This document shows positions 6,897 through 15,153 of a stretch of DNA of 20,838 nucleotides, in pieces. The position numbers and the translations under genes were made by a program. How positions within the stretch are numbered: the stretch's first letter is position 1; each line of letters begins with the position of its first letter. This DNA comes from JAFMDF01 sp039024375 (GTDB lineage: Bacteria > Bacteroidota > Bacteroidia > Chitinophagales > Saprospiraceae), in assembly GCA_039024375.1 (NCBI GenBank), contig JBCCQK010000083.1, forward strand, positions 1-20,838, given 5' to 3'. The notes below the pieces were generated by a model that was not told where the DNA came from, searched no databases, and worked only from the letters and a program-made list of their open reading frames with translations.

Positions 6897-9800
6897 ATGT
6901 ATTTTAAAAATCACTCCGTATTTTCTGTATTTTTCGTGAGTCTCTTTTTTCTGGCCTGTGGCCCAGAAATACCCGAAGAAATCGTTGCTGTTCAACAAGA
7001 CCTGCCCGAAGTTGTTGATTACAACTACCACATTAAGCCCATCTTGTCAGACCGTTGTTTTATCTGCCACGGTCCCGACGCCAACCAACGGCAAGCAGAT
7101 TATCGCCTAGATTTAGCGGAGACGGCTTTCGCTAAAACTAACGGAGAAAATAGTATAGCTTCTACAAATCTAGTAGCAAATAGCTTAGGAAAAAGTGAGG
7201 TGTTCCACCGCATTATTTCCGACGAAGTGGAGTACATGATGCCACCTCCCGAAGTCAATCTACAATTGTCTGCCATTGAAAAAGCGTTGATTGCTAAATG
7301 GATTGAACAGGGAGCCGTCTATAAACCTCATTGGTCATTTGTCCCTCCAAAAAAAGAGGCATTGCCAAAAGTAAGAAATCAAGATTGGGCCGAGCAACCG
7401 TTGGATTATTTTGTGTTAGATAAAATAGAAAGTTACGGATTAGCACCTAATGAGCAGGCGGCAAAAGCGACTTTACTACGCAGAATCACCTTGGATTTAA
7501 CTGGCCTGCCACCCACTCCTGGTGAAATTGACGAATTTTTAGCAGATAATGCCACCGATGCTTACGAAAAGGCGATTGACCGTCTGTTGGCAACACCGCA
7601 ATTCGGCGAACGGATGGCGGTTGACTGGCTGGACGTAGCTCGCTACGCCGATTCGCACGGTTACCAAGACGATGGCTTGCGGAACACTTGGCCCTGGCGA
7701 GATTGGGTCATCAATAGCTTTAATGACAATAAGCCCTACGACCAATTTATAGTGGAGCAATTAGCGGGCGATTTATTACCCAATTCAACGAGAGACCAAA
7801 AATTGGCTACTTGTTTCAATCGTAATCATCCCCAAACCCAAGAGGGTGGAGTAGTGGCCGAGGAGTACCGAGTCGAATACGTGGCTGACCGTACGAATAC
7901 CGTTGGAAAAGCTCTGATGGGATTAACGATGGAATGTGCCCGTTGTCACGACCACAAATATGACCCCATTTCACAAAAAGATTACTACGCTTTATCAGCT
8001 TTTTTCAATAATAATAATGATTCTGGTATTGTCCCCTACGTTGGAGAAGCGACACCAACGGTGATGTTACCGACGCCCGAAGAAGAAAAGAGATTAGCGG
8101 AGATTCGAACAAAGATGCAGCCGATTGAAGCGGCTTTGGTTAGTGAAAATTACAAAGTTGATTTCAAAAAATGGCTGAATAATCGACCCATTAAACCCAC
8201 ATTGAAAGAAGGTCTAATTGCCGCTTTTGACTTTGATAAAGAAGCCGAGATTTCTAAAAAACGCTTAAATCTTGACGGGAACAAAAAAGCGGGGTGGGGC
8301 GGTATCGGTAAAGAAGGAACGACGATTAGTTACCTCAATCGGGCGAAAAATAAATACGACGCAGCGGTTTTTGGCAACTTTGATAGCCGTCCCCAATTGG
8401 TAGAAGGTAAAAATGGAAAGGCGTTATCCTTCCGAGGAGATTGTGGCATCCGTTTCAATCGAGATATGGATTTTGACCGTGACCAAGCCTTTTCCGTTTC
8501 TATTTGGGTGAAAGTGTTGAAAGAAGGGGAAAAAGGTCCGATATTTTTGAATGCCAACGGTGACTTCGAAGGTTATCGGGGTTGGGGAGCTTTACTAAAC
8601 GAGGATGGCACTCTAAATTTTCAACTGATTCACGTCTGGCCCGACAACGCCATTATTTATAAAACCAAAGAAAAAATCAAAGTTAACGAGTGGACACACT
8701 TGACAATGGTGTACGATGGTAGCAGTAAAGCGGAAGGATTGACTTTTTATGTCAATGGACAGCGACCCGATGCTGAATTATTAGTCGACAATTTACAAAA
8801 AAGCGTCTTGCACGGGGCCAAAGGAAAAAACTGGACGGGTTACCCTTTGGTGATTGGTAAAGAAAATTCGAGTTCCATCGAAAATATCGTCATGGACGAA
8901 TTTTTGGTGTACAACCGACCGCTTGCCGAAATCGAAGTACAACAACTTTTTGATACCGAAAAAATAATTGAACCAACTGATGACCAACTACTAGATTACT
9001 ACTTGGTGAGTGGAAAGAATCCAGTCTATAATCGACAATTTAAAGCTTTAGCGAAGTTACGAAAAGAAGAAAATCTATTGGCTACCGACGTTCTGGAAGT
9101 AATGGTGATGAGCGACCGCCAAGACGTACGTCCCACTTTTGTGCTCGACCGAGGAATGTACGACGCTAGGGGAGAAGTAGTCCGACCTAATACGCCTACC
9201 GCTTTGGCGAATTTGCCCAAAGACCTTCCACAAAATCGCCTAGGATTGGCCCGTTGGTTAACGCAAAAAGACCATCCTTTGACGGCTAGGGTGCAAGTGA
9301 ATCGCTTGTGGATGATGCTGTTTGGAAAAGGACTCGTTGCTACCCAAGAGGATTTTGGCAACCAAGGAAATTTACCGAGTCACCCCGAGTTATTGGATTA
9401 TTTAGCCGTTGATTTTGTAGAAAATGGTTGGGATACGAAAGCTTTTATCAAGAAAATATTACTGTCGGCAACCTATCAGCAAAGTTCCGTACCGAGCGAA
9501 TTGGCCAAAACAAATGACCCAACTAATGATTGGTATTCCTATTATCCCGCTCATCGCTTGTCGGCGGAAGTAATCCGTGATAATGCACTGGTTGCCAGCG
9601 GTTTGTTAGAACAAAAGATTGGCGGGCCTAGTGTTTATCCTTATCAACCCAAAGGAATTTGGAAAGCATTGGCCACTCGAAATGCTACCCAGTACGAGCA
9701 GGGACAAGGCAAAGATTTGTATCGTCGAAGTATGTACACTATTTGGAAGCGAAGCGCACCACCCCCGTCGATGATGAATTTTGATGCCCCCGACCGCTAT

Positions 9801-10178
9801 TATTGTACAGTTAGCCGGCAAAAAACTGCCACTCCATTACAATCACTGGTCTTAATGAACGACCCGCAATACGTGGAAGCGGCGAGAGTTTTGGCGGAAC
9901 GGACGATGCAGTTGACCGAAACCAATCAAGAACAAAAAATAGATTTTATGTTCAAAAGTTTGGTGGGAAGGAAGCCTGACGTTACCGAAAAGACTTCTTT
10001 GTCCAACTTATTTGAAGAAGTGAAGGCTGATTTCAAAAAGGATAAAAAGGCAGTTAAAGAACTATTGAGTATCGGCGAACAACCCGTCAATCGACAGTTG
10101 GATGCCGTCGAACTGTCTGCTTACACGATGATTGCCTCCACCGTAATGAATTTTGATGAGTTTGTGATGAAGCGGTAA
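6897..10178 (+). CDS. Planctomycete-type cytochrome c / DUF1549 / LamG / DUF1553 lipoprotein
   Basis: This 1093-residue lipoprotein starts with a signal and lipobox (FFLAC, Cys21). An N-terminal PSCyt1 cytochrome domain carries the heme site CFICH (54-58) and a likely axial methionine in YMMPPP (114-115). The DUF1549 (PSCyt2) domain spans about 165-380. It contains RRITLDLTGLPPTP, ERMAVDWLDVARYADSHGYQ and a second CxxCH, CARCH (347-351). A LamG/concanavalin-like domain (about 437-690; ALSFRGDCGIRFNRDMDF, VNEWTHLTMVYDGSS, MDEFLVYNRPLAE) precedes DUF1553 (PSD1, about 760-1080; ARVQVNRLWMMLFGKGLV). Such proteins abound in Planctomycetes, Verrucomicrobia and some Bacteroidota. They usually sit beside DUF1501 proteins and are often linked to polysaccharide use, but their reaction is unknown. 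Here the DUF1501 gene follows after a 516-base gap with a terminator. Confidence 0.92.
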   Translation: MYFKNHSVFSVFFVSLFFLACGPEIPEEIVAVQQDLPEVVDYNYHIKPILSDRCFICHGPDANQRQADYRLDLAETAFAKTNGENSIASTNLVANSLGKSEVFHRIISDEVEYMMPPPEVNLQLSAIEKALIAKWIEQGAVYKPHWSFVPPKKEALPKVRNQDWAEQPLDYFVLDKIESYGLAPNEQAAKATLLRRITLDLTGLPPTPGEIDEFLADNATDAYEKAIDRLLATPQFGERMAVDWLDVARYADSHGYQDDGLRNTWPWRDWVINSFNDNKPYDQFIVEQLAGDLLPNSTRDQKLATCFNRNHPQTQEGGVVAEEYRVEYVADRTNTVGKALMGLTMECARCHDHKYDPISQKDYYALSAFFNNNNDSGIVPYVGEATPTVMLPTPEEEKRLAEIRTKMQPIEAALVSENYKVDFKKWLNNRPIKPTLKEGLIAAFDFDKEAEISKKRLNLDGNKKAGWGGIGKEGTTISYLNRAKNKYDAAVFGNFDSRPQLVEGKNGKALSFRGDCGIRFNRDMDFDRDQAFSVSIWVKVLKEGEKGPIFLNANGDFEGYRGWGALLNEDGTLNFQLIHVWPDNAIIYKTKEKIKVNEWTHLTMVYDGSSKAEGLTFYVNGQRPDAELLVDNLQKSVLHGAKGKNWTGYPLVIGKENSSSIENIVMDEFLVYNRPLAEIEVQQLFDTEKIIEPTDDQLLDYYLVSGKNPVYNRQFKALAKLRKEENLLATDVLEVMVMSDRQDVRPTFVLDRGMYDARGEVVRPNTPTALANLPKDLPQNRLGLARWLTQKDHPLTARVQVNRLWMMLFGKGLVATQEDFGNQGNLPSHPELLDYLAVDFVENGWDTKAFIKKILLSATYQQSSVPSELAKTNDPTNDWYSYYPAHRLSAEVIRDNALVASGLLEQKIGGPSVYPYQPKGIWKALATRNATQYEQGQGKDLYRRSMYTIWKRSAPPPSMMNFDAPDRYYCTVSRQKTATPLQSLVLMNDPQYVEAARVLAERTMQLTETNQEQKIDFMFKSLVGRKPDVTEKTSLSNLFEEVKADFKKDKKAVKELLSIGEQPVNRQLDAVELSAYTMIASTVMNFDEFVMKR

Positions 10179-10253
10179 GTGGGAAGTCAGATATAAGGAC
10201 TTGGAAAGAGTTAATTCATATTTTCAGATAGGATAGACATTAGACCGTCAGAT

Positions 10254-10325
10254 AAAAAATTGATATTCTCGGTGCCGAAGGTGGGGTACACTTTGAAAGT
10301 GTGCCCCACCTTCTATCAATTTTTT
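10254..10325 (+). terminator. Large two-tier terminator hairpin after the DUF1553 gene
   Basis: GAAGGTGGGG (10277-10286) pairs with CCCCACCTTC (10304-10313). The stem continues inward through one wobble to ACAC/GTGT. An outer helix, AAAAAATTGATA (10254-10265) with TATCAATTTTTT (10314-10325), encloses it with an 11-base bulge on the left. The right arm ends in a T-run. It can work on both strands. Confidence 0.85.
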
Positions 10326-10329
10326 TACT

Positions 10330-10390
10330 GACCATCTAATGATTTACAGAGCTCTGATTATCAGCATGTTAAATAATGTAAATCTTGGTC
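10330..10390. repeat. Nested palindromic element
   Basis: GACCA (10330-10334) and GATTTACA (10341-10348) pair with TGTAAATC (10377-10384) and TGGTC (10386-10390). Inside lie the perfect palindromes CAGAGCTCTG (10347-10356) and CTGAT-T-ATCAG (10354-10364). The series GTAAATCTTGGTCATCCTGT resembles a widespread intergenic repeat style of this phylum, a recollection not checked by search. Confidence 0.5.
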
Positions 10391-10567
10391 ATCCTGTCAA
10401 AAGAAAGTTAATATTAATCTTGTCTAGGTACTTAAGACCAGTAAACTTGTCACAAGTTAGATGCCTTGAGACATTGGCAGTGTAACAAAAGCAATAATGA
10501 AAGTTTGGTGCAAGGCTCTTGTCTAGTTTTATAATCCTACTGCGATTGGTGGTTATTGATTTTTCAA

Positions 10568-10657
10568 GAATCCTAAAAGGATTCAACTCGAATAGCCTCG
10601 AATAAAATTCGGGGATTGAAAGGTATGCAACAAAACGACACAACGCCGAAGGTGTTG
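10568..10657 (+). repeat. REP-like element with three hairpins upstream of the DUF1501 gene
   Basis: Three short hairpins with three-base loops follow each other: GAATCCT-AAA-AGGATTC (10568-10584), CCTCGAAT-AAA-ATTCGGGG (10596-10614, one wobble) and CAACGCC-GAA-GGTGTTG (10641-10657, one wobble). The middle one has a near copy in inverted orientation at 1509-1529. The set looks like a non-coding mobile repeat of the REP type. The DUF1501 start lies 37 bases downstream. Confidence 0.55.
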
Positions 10658-10694
10658 AACTTGAATCCGCAAGACAAATTTTAAAAAACAAAAA

Positions 10695-12137
10695 ATGACC
10701 AATAAATTCGACCACATAGTAGCTAGCAGAAATCGACGTGTTTTCCTAAAAAATAGCTTATACAGTCTCGGTTCGGCGGCTTTGACTTCCCTTTTGGGTG
10801 GCGATAGCATCGAAAATATCATGAACGAGTCGAGTAGCTTGCCCCACTTTTCTCCTAAAGTCAAACGAGTCATTTACCTATTTCAAAGCGGAGCGCCGTC
10901 GCAATTGGAACTTTTTGACCATAAGCCGAAGCTAAAAGAGATGTTTGGCCAAGAGTTACCCGCTTCTATTCGGGGTGGCCAACGGGTGACGGGAATGACG
11001 GCTAATCAACGGTCGTTTCCTCTGGCAATGGGCAACTTTAGTTTTGACCAATACGGGGAAAGCCGAGCGTGGTTGAGTGATATTTTGCCTTACCATCGAC
11101 GTATTGTGGACGACATTGCGTTCATCAAAACGATGCATACGGAAGCCATTAACCACGACCCTGCGGTGACCTTCGTGCAGACAGGTTCGCAACAAGCGGG
11201 GCGGCCAAGTATTGGTTCGTGGCTGAGTTATGGGCTAGGTAGTGAAAATAAAAACTTGCCCGATTTTGTGGTATTGCTCTCCCGTGGCGTCCCTGGTGGA
11301 CAACCGTTGTATGCTAAGTTGTGGGGAAATGGGTTTTTACCTTCCAAGCATCAAGGCGTCCTGTTCCGTTCGGGCGACGACCCCGTTTTGTATCTCAAAG
11401 ACCCTAAAGGCATCAACCGAGATAGTCGCCGTCGAATGTTGAACTACTTGGAAAAAATGCACCAAAACCAATACGAGAAGACCCAAGACGAGGGCATCAA
11501 TTCTCGCATCGCTCAGTACGAAATGGCTTTTCGAATGCAGATGTCGGTGCCCGAAACGCTCGATATTTCCAAAGAACCCCAGTACGTTTATGACCAATAC
11601 GGACCCGATTCTAAAAAGCCCGGTTCGTTTGCTTATAACTGCATTTTAGCTCGAAAATTGGCGGAAAACGGCGTCCGATTTGTCCAACTTTATCAAATGG
11701 GCTGGGATTTTCATGGGAATTTACCCAATCAAATTCGGCAAATGGCCAAAGCCGTGGACCAACCGTCGGCCGCATTAGTGGAGGATTTAAAACAGCGAGG
11801 AATGCTGGAAGATACGCTCGTCATTTGGGGGGGCGAATTTGGCAGAGGTTGCTACTCGCAAGGTAAGTTAACCAAAGAGAACTACGGTCGGGACCATCAT
11901 CCACGCTGCTTTACAATTTGGATGGCGGGAGCAGGTGTCAAAAAAGGCATTACCATTGGACAAACTGACGATTTTGGCTATAATATCGTTAGTGACCCCG
12001 TTCACGTCCATGATTTTCAGGCGACTTTGCTCCATTTAATGGGGGTTGACCACGAGCGCTTTACGCATAAATTTCAGGGGCGACGTTTTCGTTTGACGGA
12101 TGTACACGGGAAGGTGGTGAAGGATTTGTTGGTTTAG
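10695..12137 (+). CDS. DUF1501 protein (alkaline-phosphatase/sulfatase-like fold), Tat-exported
   Basis: The 480-residue product has a twin-arginine-like signal (NRRVFLKNSLYSLGSAALTS, RRxFLK motif), implying folded export. The rest matches the DUF1501 family, related in fold to alkaline phosphatases and sulfatases. Visible motifs are YLFQSGAPSQLELFDHKP, HTEAINHDPAVTFVQTGSQQ, RFVQLYQMGWDFHGN and VIWGGEFGRG. DHHPRCFTIWMAGAGVKKG and VHVHDFQATLLHLMGVDHER complete the C-terminal part. The partner upstream is the cytochrome/DUF1549/DUF1553 lipoprotein, a pairing found in many planctomycete-like gene sets. The substrate is unknown. A separate transcript is likely because a terminator and repeats lie between the two genes. 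Confidence 0.93.
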   Translation: MTNKFDHIVASRNRRVFLKNSLYSLGSAALTSLLGGDSIENIMNESSSLPHFSPKVKRVIYLFQSGAPSQLELFDHKPKLKEMFGQELPASIRGGQRVTGMTANQRSFPLAMGNFSFDQYGESRAWLSDILPYHRRIVDDIAFIKTMHTEAINHDPAVTFVQTGSQQAGRPSIGSWLSYGLGSENKNLPDFVVLLSRGVPGGQPLYAKLWGNGFLPSKHQGVLFRSGDDPVLYLKDPKGINRDSRRRMLNYLEKMHQNQYEKTQDEGINSRIAQYEMAFRMQMSVPETLDISKEPQYVYDQYGPDSKKPGSFAYNCILARKLAENGVRFVQLYQMGWDFHGNLPNQIRQMAKAVDQPSAALVEDLKQRGMLEDTLVIWGGEFGRGCYSQGKLTKENYGRDHHPRCFTIWMAGAGVKKGITIGQTDDFGYNIVSDPVHVHDFQATLLHLMGVDHERFTHKFQGRRFRLTDVHGKVVKDLLV

Positions 12138-12174
12138 AAAGGGGATTGTGTTATTAATGTCAAGTACTAATTTT

Positions 12175-12211
12175 TTACCACAAAGGTATAGAGTTCATGA
12201 AGAACACAAAG
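12175..12211 (-). repeat. Degenerate 'CTTTGTG' intergenic repeat
   Basis: The minus strand reads CTTTGTGTTCTTCATGAACT, then CTATACCTTTGTGGTAA: two CTTTGTG words around a spacer, in the style of a dispersed repeat often seen in environmental Bacteroidota. A small hairpin, GCTCG-TCTT-CGAGC, abuts it at 12211-12224. It lies between convergent genes. Confidence 0.4.
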
Positions 12212-12291
12212 CTCGTCTTCGAGCGCAGATTTGACGAGGTACCTTGTCAACTTTGCGTATTGTATAGCTATAATTTTTTGATTTCAGTCGG

Positions 12292-12425
12292 TTTAGATTT
12301 GTGATTTGTAATTTTGAATTTTACGTTTCTTCTAAGGAACAGTGAAAAAATAAATTTATATTTTCAAAATTTTAACTTATTCATTGTCAATACTTTTAGA
12401 TTTAGGATTTGTAATTTTACATTTT
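12292..12425 (+). repeat. 31-base direct repeat (GATTTGTAATTTT words)
   Basis: Copies at 12292-12322 and 12395-12425 agree at 27 of 31 positions; both contain TTTAGATTT and GATTTGTAATTTT. The second runs on into ATTTTTACATTTTC up to the stop codon of the convergent LtaS-like gene. The gap 12138-12434 holds this, the CTTTGTG repeat, and no gene. Confidence 0.65.
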
Positions 12426-12434
12426 TACATTTTC

Positions 12435-14219
12435 TTAAAGTCCCCAAGGCAAATAATCGGGCAATAATTCCTCTTTCTCACCATAATTTTCTAATAATTG
12501 ACGAGTTAACAGCGAATAAAGTCCCATGTGACGCATGATGGTAAACTGGGAAGTATCTACTTTTATGCCTTCCGTAAAACCGTGCTGGATAAAGGATTGG
12601 GTAAAGTTGCTATCTCGACTGATGATGTGAATAGGCGTGGCCCATTTATTGAATCGTTTGTACAACTTATATTCTAACCCGCCTGGGTTGTGGTCGCCCA
12701 TAAAAATGTAAACGCTATTGTCCTTTCCTTTCTTTAGGACAAAGTCCGCTATCATTCGCAGTTGATAATCTACCGCAGTCCAATACTTTTTGATGGTCAT
12801 ATCTGCTTCTGTGGTTTCTCCTCCAAATGGATTTTCTAGGGTATTTAGTGTGTGATAATCTTCGACTATAGGAGGCATTCTGCTTTGCCACGGGCCGTGA
12901 GAATTCATGGTAATGGAGGTGAAAAAATAGGGTTGCTCTGGGTTGGTAAGCCAGTTATCATTGGCATAACCTAGTGCAAATTGGTCGGGAATGCCACCGT
13001 AATAATCGTATTGATAACCTCGATAGGGAATATCGGGAAAGAGGTAGCGACGGTCAAATTGCCAAAAACGATTGGGGATAGTGAGCATATTCAAGGTATC
13101 AATTTCATTAATCCGCATGTTGGACATTCGGACCGTTTCGTAGCCCTGTCGATTGAAAAAATCTACCATATGCGGATAACCCATTTCTTTCTTAATCAAT
13201 TCACTGTACTGAATTTGGTCTTCAATTCTGGCTCCGACCATAGCGGTCGTCATCGCTAACCACGACCGCCCTCCAATGACTGTCGATTTGGAATAATTGG
13301 AAACGACAGACCAACCTGCGCTATCCAGTGTTTCGTGTAAATGGGCGGATAGGGTGTCGTAAAGAGGGGCGCAATAATCGGATAAACTCGCCACACCACC
13401 GTACGATTCTAAGAAAATCAGATAAATGTTTGGTTTTTGTACTAAAGGTTTTGTCTTATAAAAGTCGTATAGCCAGCGTTTCTTTAGATGTTGTAGATGG
13501 TCTTCTCGGTTCAGATGGGCACTTTTTTGAATATCGGGCGTTGTCCAGTGCACCCAATTGTAGGTTTTTTGAATAATGGAATCGCCTTTTTCTGCTTGGT
13601 CGGAATCGATGATTTCGTTTTGGATAATAGGGGCATTTTCAAAAAAACTCACCCCCGTTGTTGCGAATAAAAAAGCGCCAATTCCCCAAAAGATGGGTAA
13701 TTTTTGTAGCTGCCGCAGTTGTCGAAATTGAAAGCCTAGTAGAATAACCAACCCAGTGGACAGTCCTACAAATGCAACGATGGATAAAAGGTACGTACTT
13801 CCTTTGACCGACACTTCTCGCAAGAAAGTAGGTAGAACTTCCTTGACAATGACCCAATCGTTGGCGAAAATAGGGTGGACCGAATAGGCGGCTTTATACC
13901 CAAAAAAATAGCATTTGTAATACAGTAAAAATAAGTAAGCAAAGGCCGCTAGACTGGTATAGGTGGAGGTCAGCCATTTTCGTTTTGGTAAAAAAATTAG
14001 TGGTAAAAACAATAAAAGAAACTCTCCACACCAACGAAATAGTATCTTTACGTTTCCAGAAGAAATAGTTTGACCAAGCGAGCTAGTTGTCTCTTCGGCC
14101 AAGGTAGGATTGATAAATTGACTATCGACTAGAAAGGCTGGAATGGATAGTAGGCCATTTAAACAAAAAAATAGGCTCCAAAATAATAAAATGGAGAGAA
14201 ATGAGTATTTTTTATTCAT
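12435..14219 (-). CDS. LtaS-like membrane sulfatase-fold phosphotransferase
   Basis: The 594-residue protein has about five N-terminal membrane segments (near 6-31, 63-78, 86-106, 142-163, 175-192) and an extracytoplasmic sulfatase-fold domain from about 260. This is the layout of lipoteichoic acid synthase and related phosphoglycerol or phosphoethanolamine transferases. Catalytic-type residues are visible: E271 in IFLESYGG, the likely nucleophile T313 in KSTVIGGRSW, H441 in MNSHGPW, and D509/H510 in FMGDHNPGG. In this phylum such proteins are often annotated LTA synthase family sulfatase; true lipoteichoic acid is not expected in a Gram-negative. Transfer of a phospholipid head group to a surface glycan or lipid is the likeliest role (inference). 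It diverges from a CDP-alcohol phosphatidyltransferase 72 bases away. Confidence 0.88.
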   Translation of the reverse strand: MNKKYSFLSILLFWSLFFCLNGLLSIPAFLVDSQFINPTLAEETTSSLGQTISSGNVKILFRWCGEFLLLFLPLIFLPKRKWLTSTYTSLAAFAYLFLLYYKCYFFGYKAAYSVHPIFANDWVIVKEVLPTFLREVSVKGSTYLLSIVAFVGLSTGLVILLGFQFRQLRQLQKLPIFWGIGAFLFATTGVSFFENAPIIQNEIIDSDQAEKGDSIIQKTYNWVHWTTPDIQKSAHLNREDHLQHLKKRWLYDFYKTKPLVQKPNIYLIFLESYGGVASLSDYCAPLYDTLSAHLHETLDSAGWSVVSNYSKSTVIGGRSWLAMTTAMVGARIEDQIQYSELIKKEMGYPHMVDFFNRQGYETVRMSNMRINEIDTLNMLTIPNRFWQFDRRYLFPDIPYRGYQYDYYGGIPDQFALGYANDNWLTNPEQPYFFTSITMNSHGPWQSRMPPIVEDYHTLNTLENPFGGETTEADMTIKKYWTAVDYQLRMIADFVLKKGKDNSVYIFMGDHNPGGLEYKLYKRFNKWATPIHIISRDSNFTQSFIQHGFTEGIKVDTSQFTIMRHMGLYSLLTRQLLENYGEKEELLPDYLPWGL

Positions 14220-14263
14220 TCAATTGAGGTGGCTAGTGCTTTGGGGTTTGATTAACAAAAAGG

Positions 14264-14292
14264 TAAAGGTAGCGATAATTTAAAGTATTCAA
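14264..14292 (-). promoter_or_regulatory. Candidate promoter of the LtaS-like gene
   Basis: On the minus strand, TTG (complement of 14290-14292), an 18-base spacer and TACCTTTA (14264-14271) fit TTG-N18-TAnnTTTG with one mismatch. The -33 element would overlap the start codon of the divergent gene. Confidence 0.35.
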
Positions 14293-14999
14293 TGGTGCAG
14301 CCAACGACATATTTGGACTTTTGGGATTGGAAGGGTTTATCTACTTGGGATAAATGGAGTTTAACGCATAATTTGCTCGTCTTAATTTTAGTTGCAGCCT
14401 ACTTTTTTAGCCAACAAAAAGAAGGATTATTATTGGGTATCCTACTCTTTTTTTTGCCGTTTTTGTATCAGCTATCAAAACAAAGACCTAGCGAAAAGCT
14501 GTGGACGTATGCCAACGGTATCTCCTTTTTTCGACTGGGCCTTTTGTTGTTCTTTGGTTTCTTTCCCACCTATTTTTCAACCACCTATAATTTTATGCTG
14601 ATAGGAACCGCCATTTTTTTAGATGGTTTAGATGGTTGGTTAGCGCGAAAAATGAACCAAGAAACACGTTTAGGTGCTTTCTTAGACCTAAAAATTGACG
14701 CTTTTTTAGTGCTGCTACTTTCATTACATTGGGTCGAAGCGGAGAAAACTTTTTCCCTTTTTTGGTTACTCGGATGCCTACATTACGGCTACGAATGGTT
14801 CTTATTTTTGATAAATAAATACCTAGTTAAGACTCGTCGAAACCCAATCGGGAAGTACGCTGCGGCTTTTTTGTTTATCAGCCTTTTGACGCCGTTCTTA
14901 TTGCCCCAAACTATTAGTTATCCCATATTAGTGGCCGCATTCGGGAGTACATTTGTTTCTTTTGGCATATCATTGGGGATGAAAATAAAGGTTTTTTAA
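14292..14999 (+). CDS. CDP-alcohol phosphatidyltransferase family protein
   Basis: Members swap CMP of a CDP-linked lipid for an alcohol (glycerol-phosphate, serine, inositol and others) to build phospholipid head groups at the membrane. The full family signature DGx2ARx8Gx3Dx3D is present exactly: D114, G115, A118, R119, G128, D132 and D136 (within DGWLARKMNQETRLGAFLDL and the next residues). Hydrophobic segments lie near 27-40, 45-60, 78-92, 100-112, 136-150 and 185-235. The 235-residue length is normal, but the N-terminal 20 residues (YLDFWDWKGLSTWDKWS) are unusual. The head-group alcohol cannot be read from sequence. It diverges from an LtaS-like transferase that could use the resulting lipid; the RibD-like gene follows after 154 bases. 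Confidence 0.93.
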   Translation: MVQPTTYLDFWDWKGLSTWDKWSLTHNLLVLILVAAYFFSQQKEGLLLGILLFFLPFLYQLSKQRPSEKLWTYANGISFFRLGLLLFFGFFPTYFSTTYNFMLIGTAIFLDGLDGWLARKMNQETRLGAFLDLKIDAFLVLLLSLHWVEAEKTFSLFWLLGCLHYGYEWFLFLINKYLVKTRRNPIGKYAAAFLFISLLTPFLLPQTISYPILVAAFGSTFVSFGISLGMKIKVF

Positions 15000-15153
15000 G
15001 TGTCTTGCCTGCGTAATACTTCCAACTTTTGTGACTATTGCCACTTGGATTTCCGCTCAGGTCTTAATTTATTACTATCTTTCGGGCGAAAATAGAAAGG
15101 GTTCATAAAGGAATCTTAAGCTAATACCTCAGTAAAATATAAGCATCGAAAAA

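Larger units (their letters stand above)
10179..10694. other. 516-base intergenic region of terminator and repeats
   Basis: This gap splits two genes that are often adjacent in one operon. In order it holds two GTCAGA words (10186-10191, 10247-10252), a large terminator hairpin (10254-10325), nested palindromes (10330-10390), the 15-base palindrome AACTTGT-C-ACAAGTT (10444-10458), two CTTGTCTAG copies near 10420 and 10520, and a REP-like element (10568-10657). No convincing gene or consensus promoter was seen. Confidence 0.7.

Noticed and set aside
8330..9361. Antisense open frames within the cytochrome/DUF1553 gene
   Set aside because: They are shadows of a single 1093-codon gene with continuous domain matches in its own frame.
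10389..10873. Two minus-strand open frames (108 and 96 codons) in and beyond the gap before the DUF1501 gene
   Set aside because: They run across palindromic repeats, one overlaps the DUF1501 start, and neither has family motifs; they are likely chance frames.
12314..12538. 74-codon plus-strand open frame near the LtaS-like gene end
   Set aside because: It overlaps repeat words and the antisense of a strongly supported gene; no motif.
15000..15095. Small frame with CLRNTSNFCDYC before the RibD-like gene
   Set aside because: The paired cysteines are suggestive, but the 31-codon frame has no ATG, no promoter and no conservation evidence.
15000..15153. Possible riboswitch in front of the RibD-like gene
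   Set aside because: I looked for FMN, cobalamin and TPP riboswitch conserved cores and saw none in the right order.
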